Source: Daedaleopsis sinensis (taxonomy: Eukaryota; Basidiomycota; Agaricomycetes; Polyporales; Polyporaceae). Taken from it: DNA of 64,000 bases. Made by a program: the position numbers and the translations under genes. The notes under the pieces are model-generated. The model had not been told where the DNA came from, made no database searches, and worked only from the letters and a program-made list of their open reading frames with translations. Positions 11,883 through 22,012 of the stretch are shown here, piece after piece (within the stretch, counting starts at the first letter, position 1; every line of letters starts with the position of its first letter). The stretch lies in assembly GCA_033807695.1 (NCBI GenBank), contig CM066301.1, forward strand, positions 4,526,001-4,590,000, in the 5' to 3' direction.

Positions 11883-12382
11883 GAATCGTCGCAGAATGTG
11901 TGCCAGCTCGTCAGATGGGGCTCTCTCGAACGCTGGAACACGGGACGCACCAATTGTTCAGCCGTGCGGAGTGTCGAATATAAAGGACTTGAGGGGGATG
12001 AGCTCTGGAATCGTACAGACCTAGCCGTAGGAGTGCGCGATTGCGTGACAGAAGGAGGCAACGAAAGGTAGGAGGGATGCCCCTTCGTCTGTGTAGACGA
12101 CGGGACGGGACTCTCGTTTCGGGCGCTGCCGTTCGACTGTTGCGTTGAAAGAGAATGGGTGTAGGTCGAGGATGAGCCAACCTCGAGCTACGTACCTTGG
12201 GGTTCGAATCGGGAGTGACTGTATTTCTGTGGCGAAGGCCAGCGTGCGGGTCTGTGGTTGTTTTCTCTCCCGGCAGCATCTTATACTCAACATTGTCACC
12301 ACTGCCGAGGGACCCCCTTCCACCCTGTCCCGTCGACTGATGAGTCGAGTCGTCTCTGTGTCCGAGCCGTTCAGATGTTTCT

Positions 12383-12581
12383 TCAGCTTTTCGACCCATC
12401 CGTTGAGTTTCCATGGGGTACAAACCGATTACTCCGCTTGGTGTAAGGTTTATACACAAACTAGATCGACCGAACTAGGTCAGCCTGGAATTCTCGGACG
12501 AATAGACACAATACTCACATGGTATAGTGCAAAGATGGTGCCTACAGTGGCAATGGCTACGAAGCCCTCGAAAGCGGGCAT
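12383..12581 (-). CDS. small putative membrane protein, copy 1
   Basis: Exons 12581-12519 and 12460-12383; 46 residues starting MPAFEGFVAIATVG. One predicted transmembrane helix (about 5-21) is followed by a basic tail, FVYKPYTKRSNRFVPH. The open frame continues upstream of this ATG to a possible acceptor at 12687, so the real protein may be longer at its N-terminus (hydrophobic, including ARYAFLVFSPF). It is nearly identical to copy 2 in B2 and clearly related to copy 3. No family recognised. Its position upstream of, and in the same direction as, the calmodulin-like gene is kept in both duplicates. Confidence 0.5.
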
Positions 12582-13195
12582 CGCGTTCACAGAGAAGGGG
12601 GAGAAGACAAGGAAGGCGTACCGTGCTGCGGAGTCGACTCGGCATGTACTATGAGGACGTCCAGCGCGTGGTGTCTCCGCCGCTGCCTAGCGTGAGCAGC
12701 ATGTAGACTCATATATAATGCCTAGGTACTTAAGTCACAGCGTTCATGCGTCATGAATACTGAGTTGAAGTGGTAAGTAACTCAAAGCCTTGCAGTACTG
12801 ATGATTGAATAGAACTCTCACCTCCGAGTCTCAATCGAAGCAGGCCAGTGGTGTGCCAGGTAGACACTACTTACATGCATATTTCCATCAGGATGTAAAG
12901 CAGCGGATAGGACCTGCGTAGTTGTAGCCAATGATGGCGGCCAGCGTACGAGTAACGACGTACGTGTAATCCCAGCGTCAGGGGATAAGTATCCCTGGAC
13001 GAATGATGTCGGTAACAGCAGCAAGATCTGATGGCGATCGCCATAAACCGCGAAGCGACTGAGAAACGCTTACATAAGCTCCCCCGTTCTGGGCCAGTGG
13101 AGGACGGTCGACGAGGCGGGAACGGAGACCGAGGCTCTTTTTGCACACCATCGTCGACGTTGCGCGCGAGCAGCCACCGTCGTCCTCGCCGTCCT

Positions 13196-14139
13196 TTCTC
13201 ACGCTGCCAGCCGACTGTGACATGCGAAGAGCTCTGAGTGTCCCAATCGGCTCTGCAGCTGCAGTCTCCTGCCTCAAGCACCGCTCTCCCGCGCTCTCAA
13301 CCGACGCACACAGCGCATACGTGACGCATATAGCCCTGCTCCAGCTCAATGCGTGTACGCACGTCTGCCGTCTGAGCTCTGTGAATCCCAAGTCCCTCCA
13401 TGCTTGGGAGCGAATACATGCAGTCCAGGTTCGCACACCCAAGGTGAGCGTTTGAGCTCCCATCGCCGTCGAGTACTGCTAGATTCTTCGCCAGGTAAGC
13501 ACTCCATCCGTACCCTCCGAGTCAGACCACACTATCCAATCCCCCTTCGATCTCCGGGTTCTCATACCCACCCGACCTTCCCCAACTCACTCAGACGGCT
13601 ATCACAGGTAAGTCTCCACTCGATCTCGACACTGTACACGCTGCATCTCGAGAGAAGAGCTACGCATGTATACATAGCTCTACGACGAATACGATAATCG
13701 TTCCGGTCTGTCCGTTCAGATGCATTCTCGACTTCCCACCGGCCAATACGTGGGTGCTCAGCCATTTTCGGACGGAAACATTGGCCCGCCACGCCCGTCC
13801 GTCTTCGCGACACATCCTGCCAGGGAGGCATGGACTCTTCCGCTTGGAGTGGTGGCATATCTCACTCGGGGCACTCTCAGGCACGCCGTGCACCTTGCGC
13901 AACAGGGTCCATGCGCGTTCAACGTACGTTGACTACGCTATGCGAATTACATGCCAGCCTCCGAACAGACTCCTCCGCCATCACACGCCGCGACGCGATC
14001 GCCTGAATCCAGTCAGAATCGAACACCGCACAGCAGACAGCGTGTACGTACATACTGCGATAATTCGAGCGCAAACTCTGATCTTTGACCTCACTACGGT
14101 GTCCACCCAAACGAGAACTCGCGCGGGCTACATCCTCCG
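13196..14139. other. gap between duplication B1 and segment A
   Basis: Several short open frames on both strands, none with recognisable domains or a paralogue in the window. I see no gene I can support. Confidence 0.5.
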
Positions 14140-14579
14140 CGTGCGGCGGCCGCGATCTGTCGCGCCATCGCCGACGGGCTGGAGACGACGTCGTCAACAC
14201 CCCGAACGCTAGACACGCAGAGGTGAGTACGTACCCCGCCAGGGGCTAGGTGGCGGACGCGGCGGCCGACGACGTGGCCGCGGACCGACGACGCGCGAGC
14301 GACGCGCGGGCAACAGAGGATGGATGGGCGCGCCTTGCCGAGCCCCTCGTGCGCATACCTCCTGCTCCTCCTCGCCCGTCCTTGCTCCCATTCGCACGCC
14401 GCACGACACGTGAGGCTCTCTCACGTCCCGGGCATCGACGGGGGCCTGCCAGGTCATGGCGCTGCCAGTTCGTGCACGCGGCCGCGGTCGTGCCGGCGCA
14501 GATACATGACGGGGCGCGCGATACACCCTCTGTAGCGAGGAGCGATAGGCCGACTCCGAGGGTCACTGTGGCCAGTCGC

Positions 14580-17060
14580 GCGGCGGGCTCTCCCGTCGCG
14601 ACTCTGCCATACCCTGCACATCGAATGCTAACGGGGTTGTTCGAACAGGACGTGCGCTCGTGCTCGACGCGCAGGACTTGGAGTCGATGGCTCAGGTTAC
14701 CGCCGTAGTTGGCTATCCTGCCGAGGGACGAGCGCGGTGGCCGATGCCGCATCCCTCCACCGCACATGCATGCATGTGCATGGAAGGTGCTTGCCTCCGC
14801 GTGCGCACGGACGTGCGATAGCACGGCCTTCGAGAGCCATCAGGACCCAGTCAGGACGGACCCTGACCGTTCGTGTGCCGTCATCCGCCGGCCGTCTCGC
14901 CCGCGGAACTTGCGCACTCTGTGAGTATGTAGCATTCCATTCCCTGGCGATACTATCCGTGTACTACTCTAACATACGTGCGATAGGTGTGTCTATTGGC
15001 GCAGCGCAAACACATTCGAGACTCCGAGTCGGATTACTAGCTAGTCTCTCATCGCCCCCGCGACCGGACATGTGCTCCAAGGCGAGTTCCCGTCGCTCGC
15101 CCTCCTCGGACGCACCGGGAGGGAAGACGGCGCGGAAGCCCGCTCCCTGTCAGCCGCACTGCGTCGTCCGTCCCCACCGCAACCTCGTGCTCGACCCGGG
15201 CAGAGGACGGCGTGCGAGTGCGCTGCTTCCTGGGCCCGTCATTGCGTTCATCCCGTGGAGCGCAGTGGGATGTGCGTGTATAATGACGGCATGCGACGCT
15301 CTAATCCTCGCTAACAGGAGAGTAGATTGCTGGACAGACAAGCAGAGCACGGAGCACGGAGCACGGAGCACTCGCGAGAGACTGGCCGAGTCTGCGAGTG
15401 CGTTGCAGCCCGGGCTCGACGCCATACCCGACCCTGACACATTCCCCGAGCAGCAGCCGATCATCATGCATCATGGCCTCAATCTTCAGCTCTTGACCTT
15501 CTTGACCGCGGTCTGAATTTGACGGTCCGATCTGCTCCTCTACGCTTACGCTCTACTATCCGGTCTGCCTCTTCGGCTCTACGTACGTACACGAGTAAAC
15601 TGTAAGTCCGCCACAGGGTCGGAATCCGCGGCCATATACATATGATGCTCAATGTGCTATACAGGGTCGCGTGGGGAGAGTGGTGAGTGCCATCATGGAA
15701 ATGTACAGAAGACAATCTGATGCATGCATCCTACGGATGCGGAATGTAATGGACAGCGCGCTGCGGCGGCACTGCTCGGTGTGAGTCTGTGAGCGAGAGC
15801 ACACTGAGCTCTCTAGACAGGAGTCTGCGGATGCCCTATCTCGGGCTGCCCTGCGGACGTGCGTGGTGACCGGTAGCGAGGAGTGCGATGCTGACTCGGT
15901 CATCGCGGCCAGCGGCCCCAGCGGGAGGCTTTCCCGGCGCGACATCGTCATACGCTGCACATTGCATGCTAATGAGGCTTGTTCGTGCAGGTGCATACTG
16001 CGCCGTCGTACGTGTGCTCGTCCAGACTTTTTGAAGTCGATGTTTCAAGTGGCTATCCCGCAGGCGGACACATGAAGACGGCGAACACGACGCGACTGGC
16101 CCATCCCTCCACCGTACATGTCGGAACTTGCGCACTCTGTGAGTATGTAGCATTCCCTTTAGCGATATCCGTGTATAACCCTAACATACGTGCGAGTGGG
16201 TGTCTCTATTGGCGTAGCTCAAACCCATTCGAGAGTCAGTCTCTCATCACCACCGCGACCGGACATCCGGCTTCTCGGGCGTGTGCTCCAAGGCGGGTGC
16301 CCGTCGCTCGCGCTCCTCGGACGCGCCGGGAGGGAAGACGGCGGGGAAGCTCGTTTCCTGTCAGCCGCACTGCGTCGTCAGTCCCCACCGCAGCCTCGTG
16401 CTCGAGCCGGACAGAAAACGGCGCGCACCGCTGCCCGTCGTTGAACGTTAATTTCGCAGAGCGCAGTGGGACGTGCGTACATCTCGACGGACCGCGATAT
16501 TCGAGTCCTCGCAAACAAAGGCGCAGATGGGCAGAGCACGGAGCACGGAACACTCGCGAGACTCGGTTGGAGCCTGTGAGTGCGAGTGCGAGTGCGAGTG
16601 CGAGTGCGGCAGCTCGACGCCGTCCCCGACCCTGACGTATTCCTCGAGCAACAGCCGATGAGCACATCCTGGCCTCAAGTCGGCTCCAGATATTCTTGAA
16701 CAATGTTCAGCGCTGAGCGCTGAGCTCTCGGTCTCCCTGACCGCGGTCTGATTTTGACAGTCCGATCTGGTCCTCTGAGTCGACGCCCCAACCGGTCCGG
16801 CTCTCCCTACTCGAGTAAGTCCACGACTGGATGCGAATTGGCGTACATGTACGTACAATGCTCAATGTATCAAGCAGGGTCGCGTGGCGTGGACTGTGAG
16901 AATGGTAAGTGCCGACATAGAAAGCTACTGTAAATAATCTGATGCACCTGGCCTACAGGATGCGGAATGTAACTACCAGACGGCGTGCAGCGCGGTACTA
17001 ATCGGCACGAGTCCCTGAGCGAGAGCACACTGAGCTCTCGAGACGGGGCTCTGCAGATGC
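14580..17060. repeat. tandem 1.2-1.3 kb repeat units inside segment A
   Basis: Landmarks recur at regular spacing. The GCGAGAGCACACTGAGCTCT word is at about 15793 and 17029. The ACCGCGGTCTGA...TTTGAC word is at about 15508 and 16740. A run ending GCGAGAC(T)... beside GAGCACGGAGCACGGA is at about 15350 and 16535. The CTGCACAT(C/T)G...ATGCTAA word is at about 14615 and 15957. The spacing is about 1.23-1.35 kb. The units have diverged and contain no conserved open frame. Function unknown. Confidence 0.75.
16578..16607 (+). repeat. (GAGTGC)n microsatellite
   Basis: Five perfect GAGTGC copies. The related tract in A' (reverse complement, about 62470-62515) is longer and imperfect, with CACTCG, CATTCG and CACTCA variants. 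Confidence 0.9.
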
Positions 17061-18325
17061 TTCACCCCGTGCTGCTCTCCTGAGCAGGCTCCATGAGCTC
17101 GAAGCTCTATTCTCCGCGTCCGGCATAGCACGACGTTTCGTCAGCGTTGTGCACGAATGCTAACTACGTCTCCGAGTCTGACGGTAAACTGTTCCGGACA
17201 ACCTCGGACAGCCTCCACGCATATGGGAACGGTCAGTCCCAACATACATCACTCAGCCGACAGCGGCCGGATGGTACTCAGGAGACGTCATCCGATGGAG
17301 GAGGCTGAGTAGCTCTCTGCCAGCGAGTACGTCTCCGGCTGAAAAGGTCCGACGGTGGCGCTGAACCATTCCCCGCGGGGGAGCCGGAGACTAGTATGGT
17401 TTCCCCTGCCCGACACGGAAGCTTCCATTCTCCCGTCTGAACGAGATGGCAACTCGAGCATCCGGCCTGATGCTCGTTCGTCGGCGTGTAAGTCCACGAA
17501 AACGCTGAACGTTCCGCGCGGGGGTTGGTGCCTTCGAGCCGAGCTTGAACTGACTATGCTGGTGCTACTAGCACTGGGTATGTTGAGCGGCGGATCTTGG
17601 GACACGGTCGATGTGTGGCATGAGACTAGTGAGTTGCCATGTAATGTTTCGTATTCGGACCACTGACATCGTACACATTCTGCCAAAAGGCGACCCTGAG
17701 CGACTCGGGGACTCGGCGCAAGAGCCGATTGAGCTTGCACTTTCTGAAGATGGCTATCGCTCTCCCGAGACGGCTGCAGGGTCCAGTGTGTACGAAAAGG
17801 TACGTCTCTTCACAAATTCGTGCTATCCTATGACACTAAATGTCAAGCAGAGTGCGCATTGCGGCGTGTACACGCGGGCGAGTCACGCTCAAGGCTGCAG
17901 TTAATGGCGGTCTCGACCGTGAAACGTTCCCCGAAAGAGAGGCGAGTGGCGCTCTCCAAATGGCTCTCTTTTGCCCTCTGGCACACGAACCTCCTCCGTC
18001 TAATCTGTCCTGTTGACTGCAGCTCCTCTGCGGAATGCTGCTCTCGAACACGATCATGCAACATCATTTCCGGTCCGTGAGAGAGCAAGCGGTATTGTGC
18101 TCGTATATTGATTGTATGATGTACAAGCTCATGATCTGTCTACAGCGCCGCAAGGAATGGAAGACCGGCGCGCTCTGAGGCGTCTCGAGCGGCCACAGGG
18201 TTTGTCGGACCATTCCGATACGGCGAGCGACGAAATATGGTAAATTACCAAAGTCCGAGATCGCCGAGGCCGCATCTGGGAAGAACGGTCGGACGCTTCG
18301 AGTTCAAAGTTGTACATAGACCACC

Positions 18326-19261
18326 ATGTCTCCTCTCCAGTGCACCACTTCCTCGGCCTCGTCTCCGGTTGACATGGTGAGTACGCGAGTGCTGCGGGCG
18401 TGAACGTTGCTGACTTCCTATGCTACAGTCGCAGCCGTTCATCGCGTTTGACCCTGTCCTGACGGACGCGAAAGCACGACGAAAGCGAAAGCCTCGACGG
18501 GACGTCCTGCGCGAGGGTCTGCGGAGCGACATCAACGCCGCACTCGGTGAGTTCTCCCGCTCACGGCGACTGTCTGCGTCCGACGATGCTAACATCTGTC
18601 AGTCATGCGGACGGGGCTGGTGGGTGCAGAGATGTGGTGGACGACGGAGCGGTACGGGCGGATCATCGTGTGGACGTACAACGTGGAGATGGAGGGATGG
18701 CCGGAGGGGATGCCGTTCGCGAACTTGAGCTCGATAAAGGGCGGGCTCAAGTCGCTGCTCATCCTCCGGGCGCTGTGGGACGACAAGAAGCTGAAGTTCG
18801 TGCGGGCGGCGCCGGAGCGGCGGGCGCGTGCTCTGCACGATCCCGAGAGTATTCTCCCTGGTCTGCCGCCTCTGCCTCCGAGTCCGAGTCCGACTCCCGA
18901 GCCGATGGCGGGCGCGGTGAGCGGGATGTCGGGGGGCGGACTATCTGAGGCGCATGGACGGCAGGTGGTGCTTCACGCACACACGCTCGAGCCTGTGCTG
19001 TTTGGACCGGCGAGCGGGGATGTGGCGGAGCGGGAGGAACGTTGTCAGCGGGCGGACACGAAGCTGGCGCGGTCGCGGCCGGTGACGAATCCGGAGGGGC
19101 GGGAGCTGCGTCACCCGAGGAAGGGGCCGCACACGGCGCTGTATGTGATTGACCACGCGCTCGGGGCGTGGAACGGCGGGAGCGCAGGGAAGATCGGGGA
19201 CGGGGAGGTGCTGTTTGTAGACGACATGCTTGCGGGGTACACGGATGTACGGCTGTTCTGA
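18326..19261 (+). CDS. conserved hypothetical protein of segment A
   Basis: Three exons, 18326-18376, 18429-18546 and 18603-19261; 275 residues. The start sits in CCACCATG. The middle exon is basic (KARRKRKPRRD). It is followed by an ordered region with EMEGWPEGMPFANLSSI and a Trp-rich stretch (about residues 60-120), a Pro/Ser-rich linker, and a conserved C-terminal part with HPRKGPHTALYVIDHALG. I recall the GWP.x.PF.N.S pattern from many uncharacterised agaricomycete proteins, but I cannot name a function. The inverted copy at 60811-59886 has identical exon structure and about 90% similar protein apart from the linker. The ordered parts are kept while surrounding DNA diverges, suggesting selection on the protein. 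Confidence 0.75.
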
Positions 19262-19330
19262 GCTAATTAATCTTTCTTGTTGACTACTATACTACCGTAC
19301 GAACGAGTGCAGTACTACATTTTCTTCCTC

Positions 19331-19640
19331 CCAGAAATCACCCGCAGCCTCGGTCTCCTCCCCAGCCTCGGTCTCCTCCCAGAGAACCAGGGCAGGAATG
19401 CGCCCAAAGACCAGCGGCCATTTCCCCCAGAAACCAGCGGCCATCCCCCAGATATCAGCGGCTACTTTCCCTCAGAAACCAGCGGCTAGTTTCCTCCAGA
19501 AATCTCCCTGAGTCTCGGTTTGTATCTCTGGCCATCTCGGTTTGTATCTCTGGCCATCTCGGTTTGTCTCTCTGGCCATCTCTCCTCGTCTCTCTGGCAG
19601 TCTCCGCCCGCCCGGACCGCTCTCTTCGCCTCCTCAGCCG
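19331..19640. repeat. minisatellites at the end of segment A
   Basis: Two tandem patterns. Units around AGAAACCAGCGGC(C/T)A with C-rich spacers lie at about 19420-19500. A 20-22 bp unit, TCTCGGTTTGTATCTCTGGCC, repeats from about 19515 to 19600. A diverged, inverted version is at 59480-59850. Duplication B2 begins directly after this block. Confidence 0.8.
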
Positions 19641-19648
19641 GCGCATTC

Positions 19649-20493
19649 CTACTTCGGCCCGAGCATCATCTGTGAAAGAGAACGTCATAAACTGGCCAGT
19701 TCAAACCACGCAACGAGGCTGAACATACCTTCACAAACTCTGAACGCACAAGGAGGCGATTAGCGATGTGAGCATCGAGGTATAGACCCGGGCCACTCAC
19801 CCTCGTAGTTGATCTGGCCATCGCCGTCGACGTCAGCCTCTCGAATCATCGCGTCGACCTCGGAGTCTGATAGCTTCTCGCCTGCAGGCAGCCGCACCCA
19901 GTCAGTCCCTCGCCCTCCGCAGACGACAGCACAAAGCCGCACCGAGGCTGCCCATGGCGTGCCGCAGGTCCGCAGCGGAGATGTACCCGTTCCCGTCCTT
20001 GTCGAAGAGCCTGAACGCCTCCGTGAACTCCTCGTTGTCCGCCGTGTCCGTCGCCGGCGTCGCGGGCGTCCGGGGGGCCATCATCGTCAGGAACTCGGGG
20101 AAGTCGATCGTCCCGTTCCCGTCCGCGTCGACCTCGCTGATCATGGCCTGGAGCGCCGCCTCCGTCGGGTTCTGCCCGAGCGAGCGCATGACGGTCCCGA
20201 GCTCCTTCGTGGTGATCGTGCCGTCGCCGTCTGTGCATGTGTCAAGCGTTCAACAGATGCTCCTCCAGGACCAGACGTAAATGGGCGCTCACCCTTGTCA
20301 AAGAGGGAGAACACCGCCTGGATCTCTGCAGGTCAGTGGTCAGCGTCGTAAATACGCACAGCGGGCGGGCTCTGCAAGAAAATAAGCTGCATACCGGGGA
20401 TCTGCTCTATCGGAAGGACAACATGGAGTTAGAAAGGCGTTTTTGGACACGCTCACGAGGATCAGGATTGCTCACCCTGATAGGATAAGACGT
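19649..20493 (-). pseudogene. calmodulin-like EF-hand gene, copy 2, start codon lost
   Basis: All seven exon blocks of copy 1 are present with intact splice sites: 20493-20476, 20404-20395, 20325-20293, 20230-19943, 19881-19801, 19739-19729, 19669-19649. The body is open, with the same four EF loops and the same linker. Compared with copy 1, an EL pair has become AM in the fourth EF-hand. At the position of the copy 1 start the codon is ACG instead of ATG (20493-20491). Without another start or an upstream exon this copy would not make the same protein. It could still be expressed from a different ATG, so the pseudogene call is tentative. Confidence 0.55.
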
Positions 20494-20988
20494 GGATCGT
20501 CGCAGAATGTGCGCCGTCAGATGGGGCTCTCTCGATCGCTGGAGCACGGGACGCACCAATTGTTCAGCCGTGCAGAGTGTCGGATATAGAGGACTTGAAG
20601 GGGATGAGCTCTGGAAGCGTACAGACCTAGCCGTAGGAGTGCGCGATTGCGTGACAGAAGGAGGCAACGAAAGGTAGGAGGGATGCCCCTTCGTCTGTGT
20701 AGACGACGGGACAAGACTCTCATTTCGGGCGCTGCCGTTCGACTGTTGCGTTGAAAGAGAATGGGTGTAGGTCGAGGATGAGCCAACCTCGAGTTACGTA
20801 CCTTGGGATTCGAATCGGGACTGACTGTAGGTCTGTGGCGGAGGCCAGCGTGCGGGTCTGTGGTTGTTTTCTCTCCCGGCAGCATCTTAAACTCAACATT
20901 GTCGCCACTGCCGAGGGACCCCCTTCCACCCTGTCCCGTCGACTGATGAGTCGAGTCGTCTCTGTGTCCGAGCCGTTCAGATGTTTCT

Positions 20989-21187
20989 TCAGCTTTTCGA
21001 CCCATCTGTTGAGTTTCCATGGGGTACAAACCGATTACTACGCTTGGCGTAAGGTTTGTATACAAACTAGACCGACCGAACTAGGTCAACTTGAAACTCT
21101 CGTACGAATAGACACAATACTCACATGGTATAATGCAAAGATAGTGCCTACAGTGGCAATGGCTACGAAGCCCTCGAAAGCGGGCAT
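20989..21187 (-). CDS. small putative membrane protein, copy 2
   Basis: Exons 21187-21125 and 21066-20989; 46 residues. It differs from copy 1 by one residue in the tail (YAKRS for YTKRS). Splice sites, stop and hydrophobic helix are intact, in contrast to the lost start codon of the neighbouring calmodulin-like copy. No family recognised. Confidence 0.5.
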
Positions 21188-22012
21188 CGCGTTCACAGAG
21201 AAGGGGGAGAAGACAAGGAAGGCGTACCGTGCTGCGGAGTCGACTCGGCATGTACTATGAGGACGTCCAGCGCGTGGTGTCTCCGCCGCTGCCTAGCGTC
21301 AGCAGCATGTAGACTCATATATATATATAATGCCTGGGTACTTAAGTCACAGCGTTCATGCGTCATGAATACTGAGTTGAAGGGGTAAGTAAGTCAAAGC
21401 CTTGCAGTACTGATGATTGAATAGAACTCTCACCTGCGAGTCTGAACTATCTGCCTCAATCGAAGCAGGCCAGTGGTGTGCCAGGTAGACACTACTTACA
21501 TGCATATTTCCATCAGGATGTAAAGCAGTGGATAGTAGATGTTAGCGAATGATGGCGGCCAGCGTACGAGTACTAACGACGTACGTGTAATCCCAGCGTC
21601 AGGGGATAAGTATACTGTATCCCTGGACGAATGATGTCGGTAACAGCAGCAAGATCTGATGGCGATCGCCATAAACCGCGAAGCGACTGAGAAACGCTTA
21701 CATAAGCTCCCCCGTTCTGGGCCAGTGGAGGACGGTCGACGAGGCGGGAACGGAGACCGAGGCTCTTTTTTGCACACCATCGTCGACGTTGCGCGCGAGC
21801 AGCCACCGTCGTCCTCGCCGTCCTTGTTGTCGTCGGACTCGACGAGCTCATCACACTCGGGCGGGTCCGCGTCTCATTCCTTACCCCTGCCGCTCGTTCC
21901 TCTCTAAACTATATCAAGTCCGACGGACCTTGTGCACTGCTGATCTCTGATTTCGTCTCGTACCTCGCTCTCGCTGCTTTCGCCTCCTCGACGACGAGCT
22001 ACGACCTTTACC

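Larger units (their letters stand above)
11033..13195. repeat. segmental duplication B, copy B1
   Basis: About 2.16 kb that recurs in direct orientation at 19643-21825 with few differences (mostly point changes and short indels). It starts at GCGCATTCCTACTTCGG and stops after CGTCCTCGCCGTCC, beyond which the two loci are unrelated. It carries a calmodulin-like gene and a small membrane-protein gene, both on the minus strand. Boundaries were placed by eye and may be off by a few bases. Confidence 0.9.
14140..19640. repeat. segmental duplication A (inverted partner of A')
   Basis: About 5.5 kb that recurs as a diverged reverse complement at 59478-64000. Matches were checked at several points: the GAGGTGAGTACGTACCC element (14219 versus 63800), the GAGCGAGAGCACACTGAGCT element, the region around 17650 versus 61480, the three-exon gene, and the minisatellite end. 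Most of 14140-18300 has no credible coding sequence. The segment is longer than A' mainly because a unit of about 1.24 kb is present twice here and once in A'. Confidence 0.85.
19643..21825. repeat. segmental duplication B, copy B2
   Basis: About 2.18 kb, the direct-orientation copy of 11033-13195. It abuts the minisatellite end of segment A on the left and unique sequence upstream of the 22013 gene on the right. Differences include a longer (AT)n tract near 21317 and loss of a potential 3' splice site near 21550. Confidence 0.9.

Noticed and set aside
12190..12210. GGTTCGAATC, a tRNA B-box-like word
   Set aside because: No A box, acceptor stem or cloverleaf can be drawn around it, and the B2 copy has a changed base in the word.
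13074..13151. Possible 26-codon exon (MVCKKSLG...) on the minus strand in B1 and B2
   Set aside because: The B2 copy has six A's instead of five and shifts frame within six codons. Downstream splice sites also differ between copies, so coding is not supported.
14250..14826. Overlapping GC-rich open frames on both strands in segment A
   Set aside because: None is conserved in frame in the A' copy; composition explains the open frames.
14140..19640. LTR retrotransposon or DNA transposon explanation for segment A
   Set aside because: No reverse transcriptase, integrase or transposase frame, and no long terminal repeats or terminal inverted repeats were seen; only a non-autonomous or novel element remains possible.
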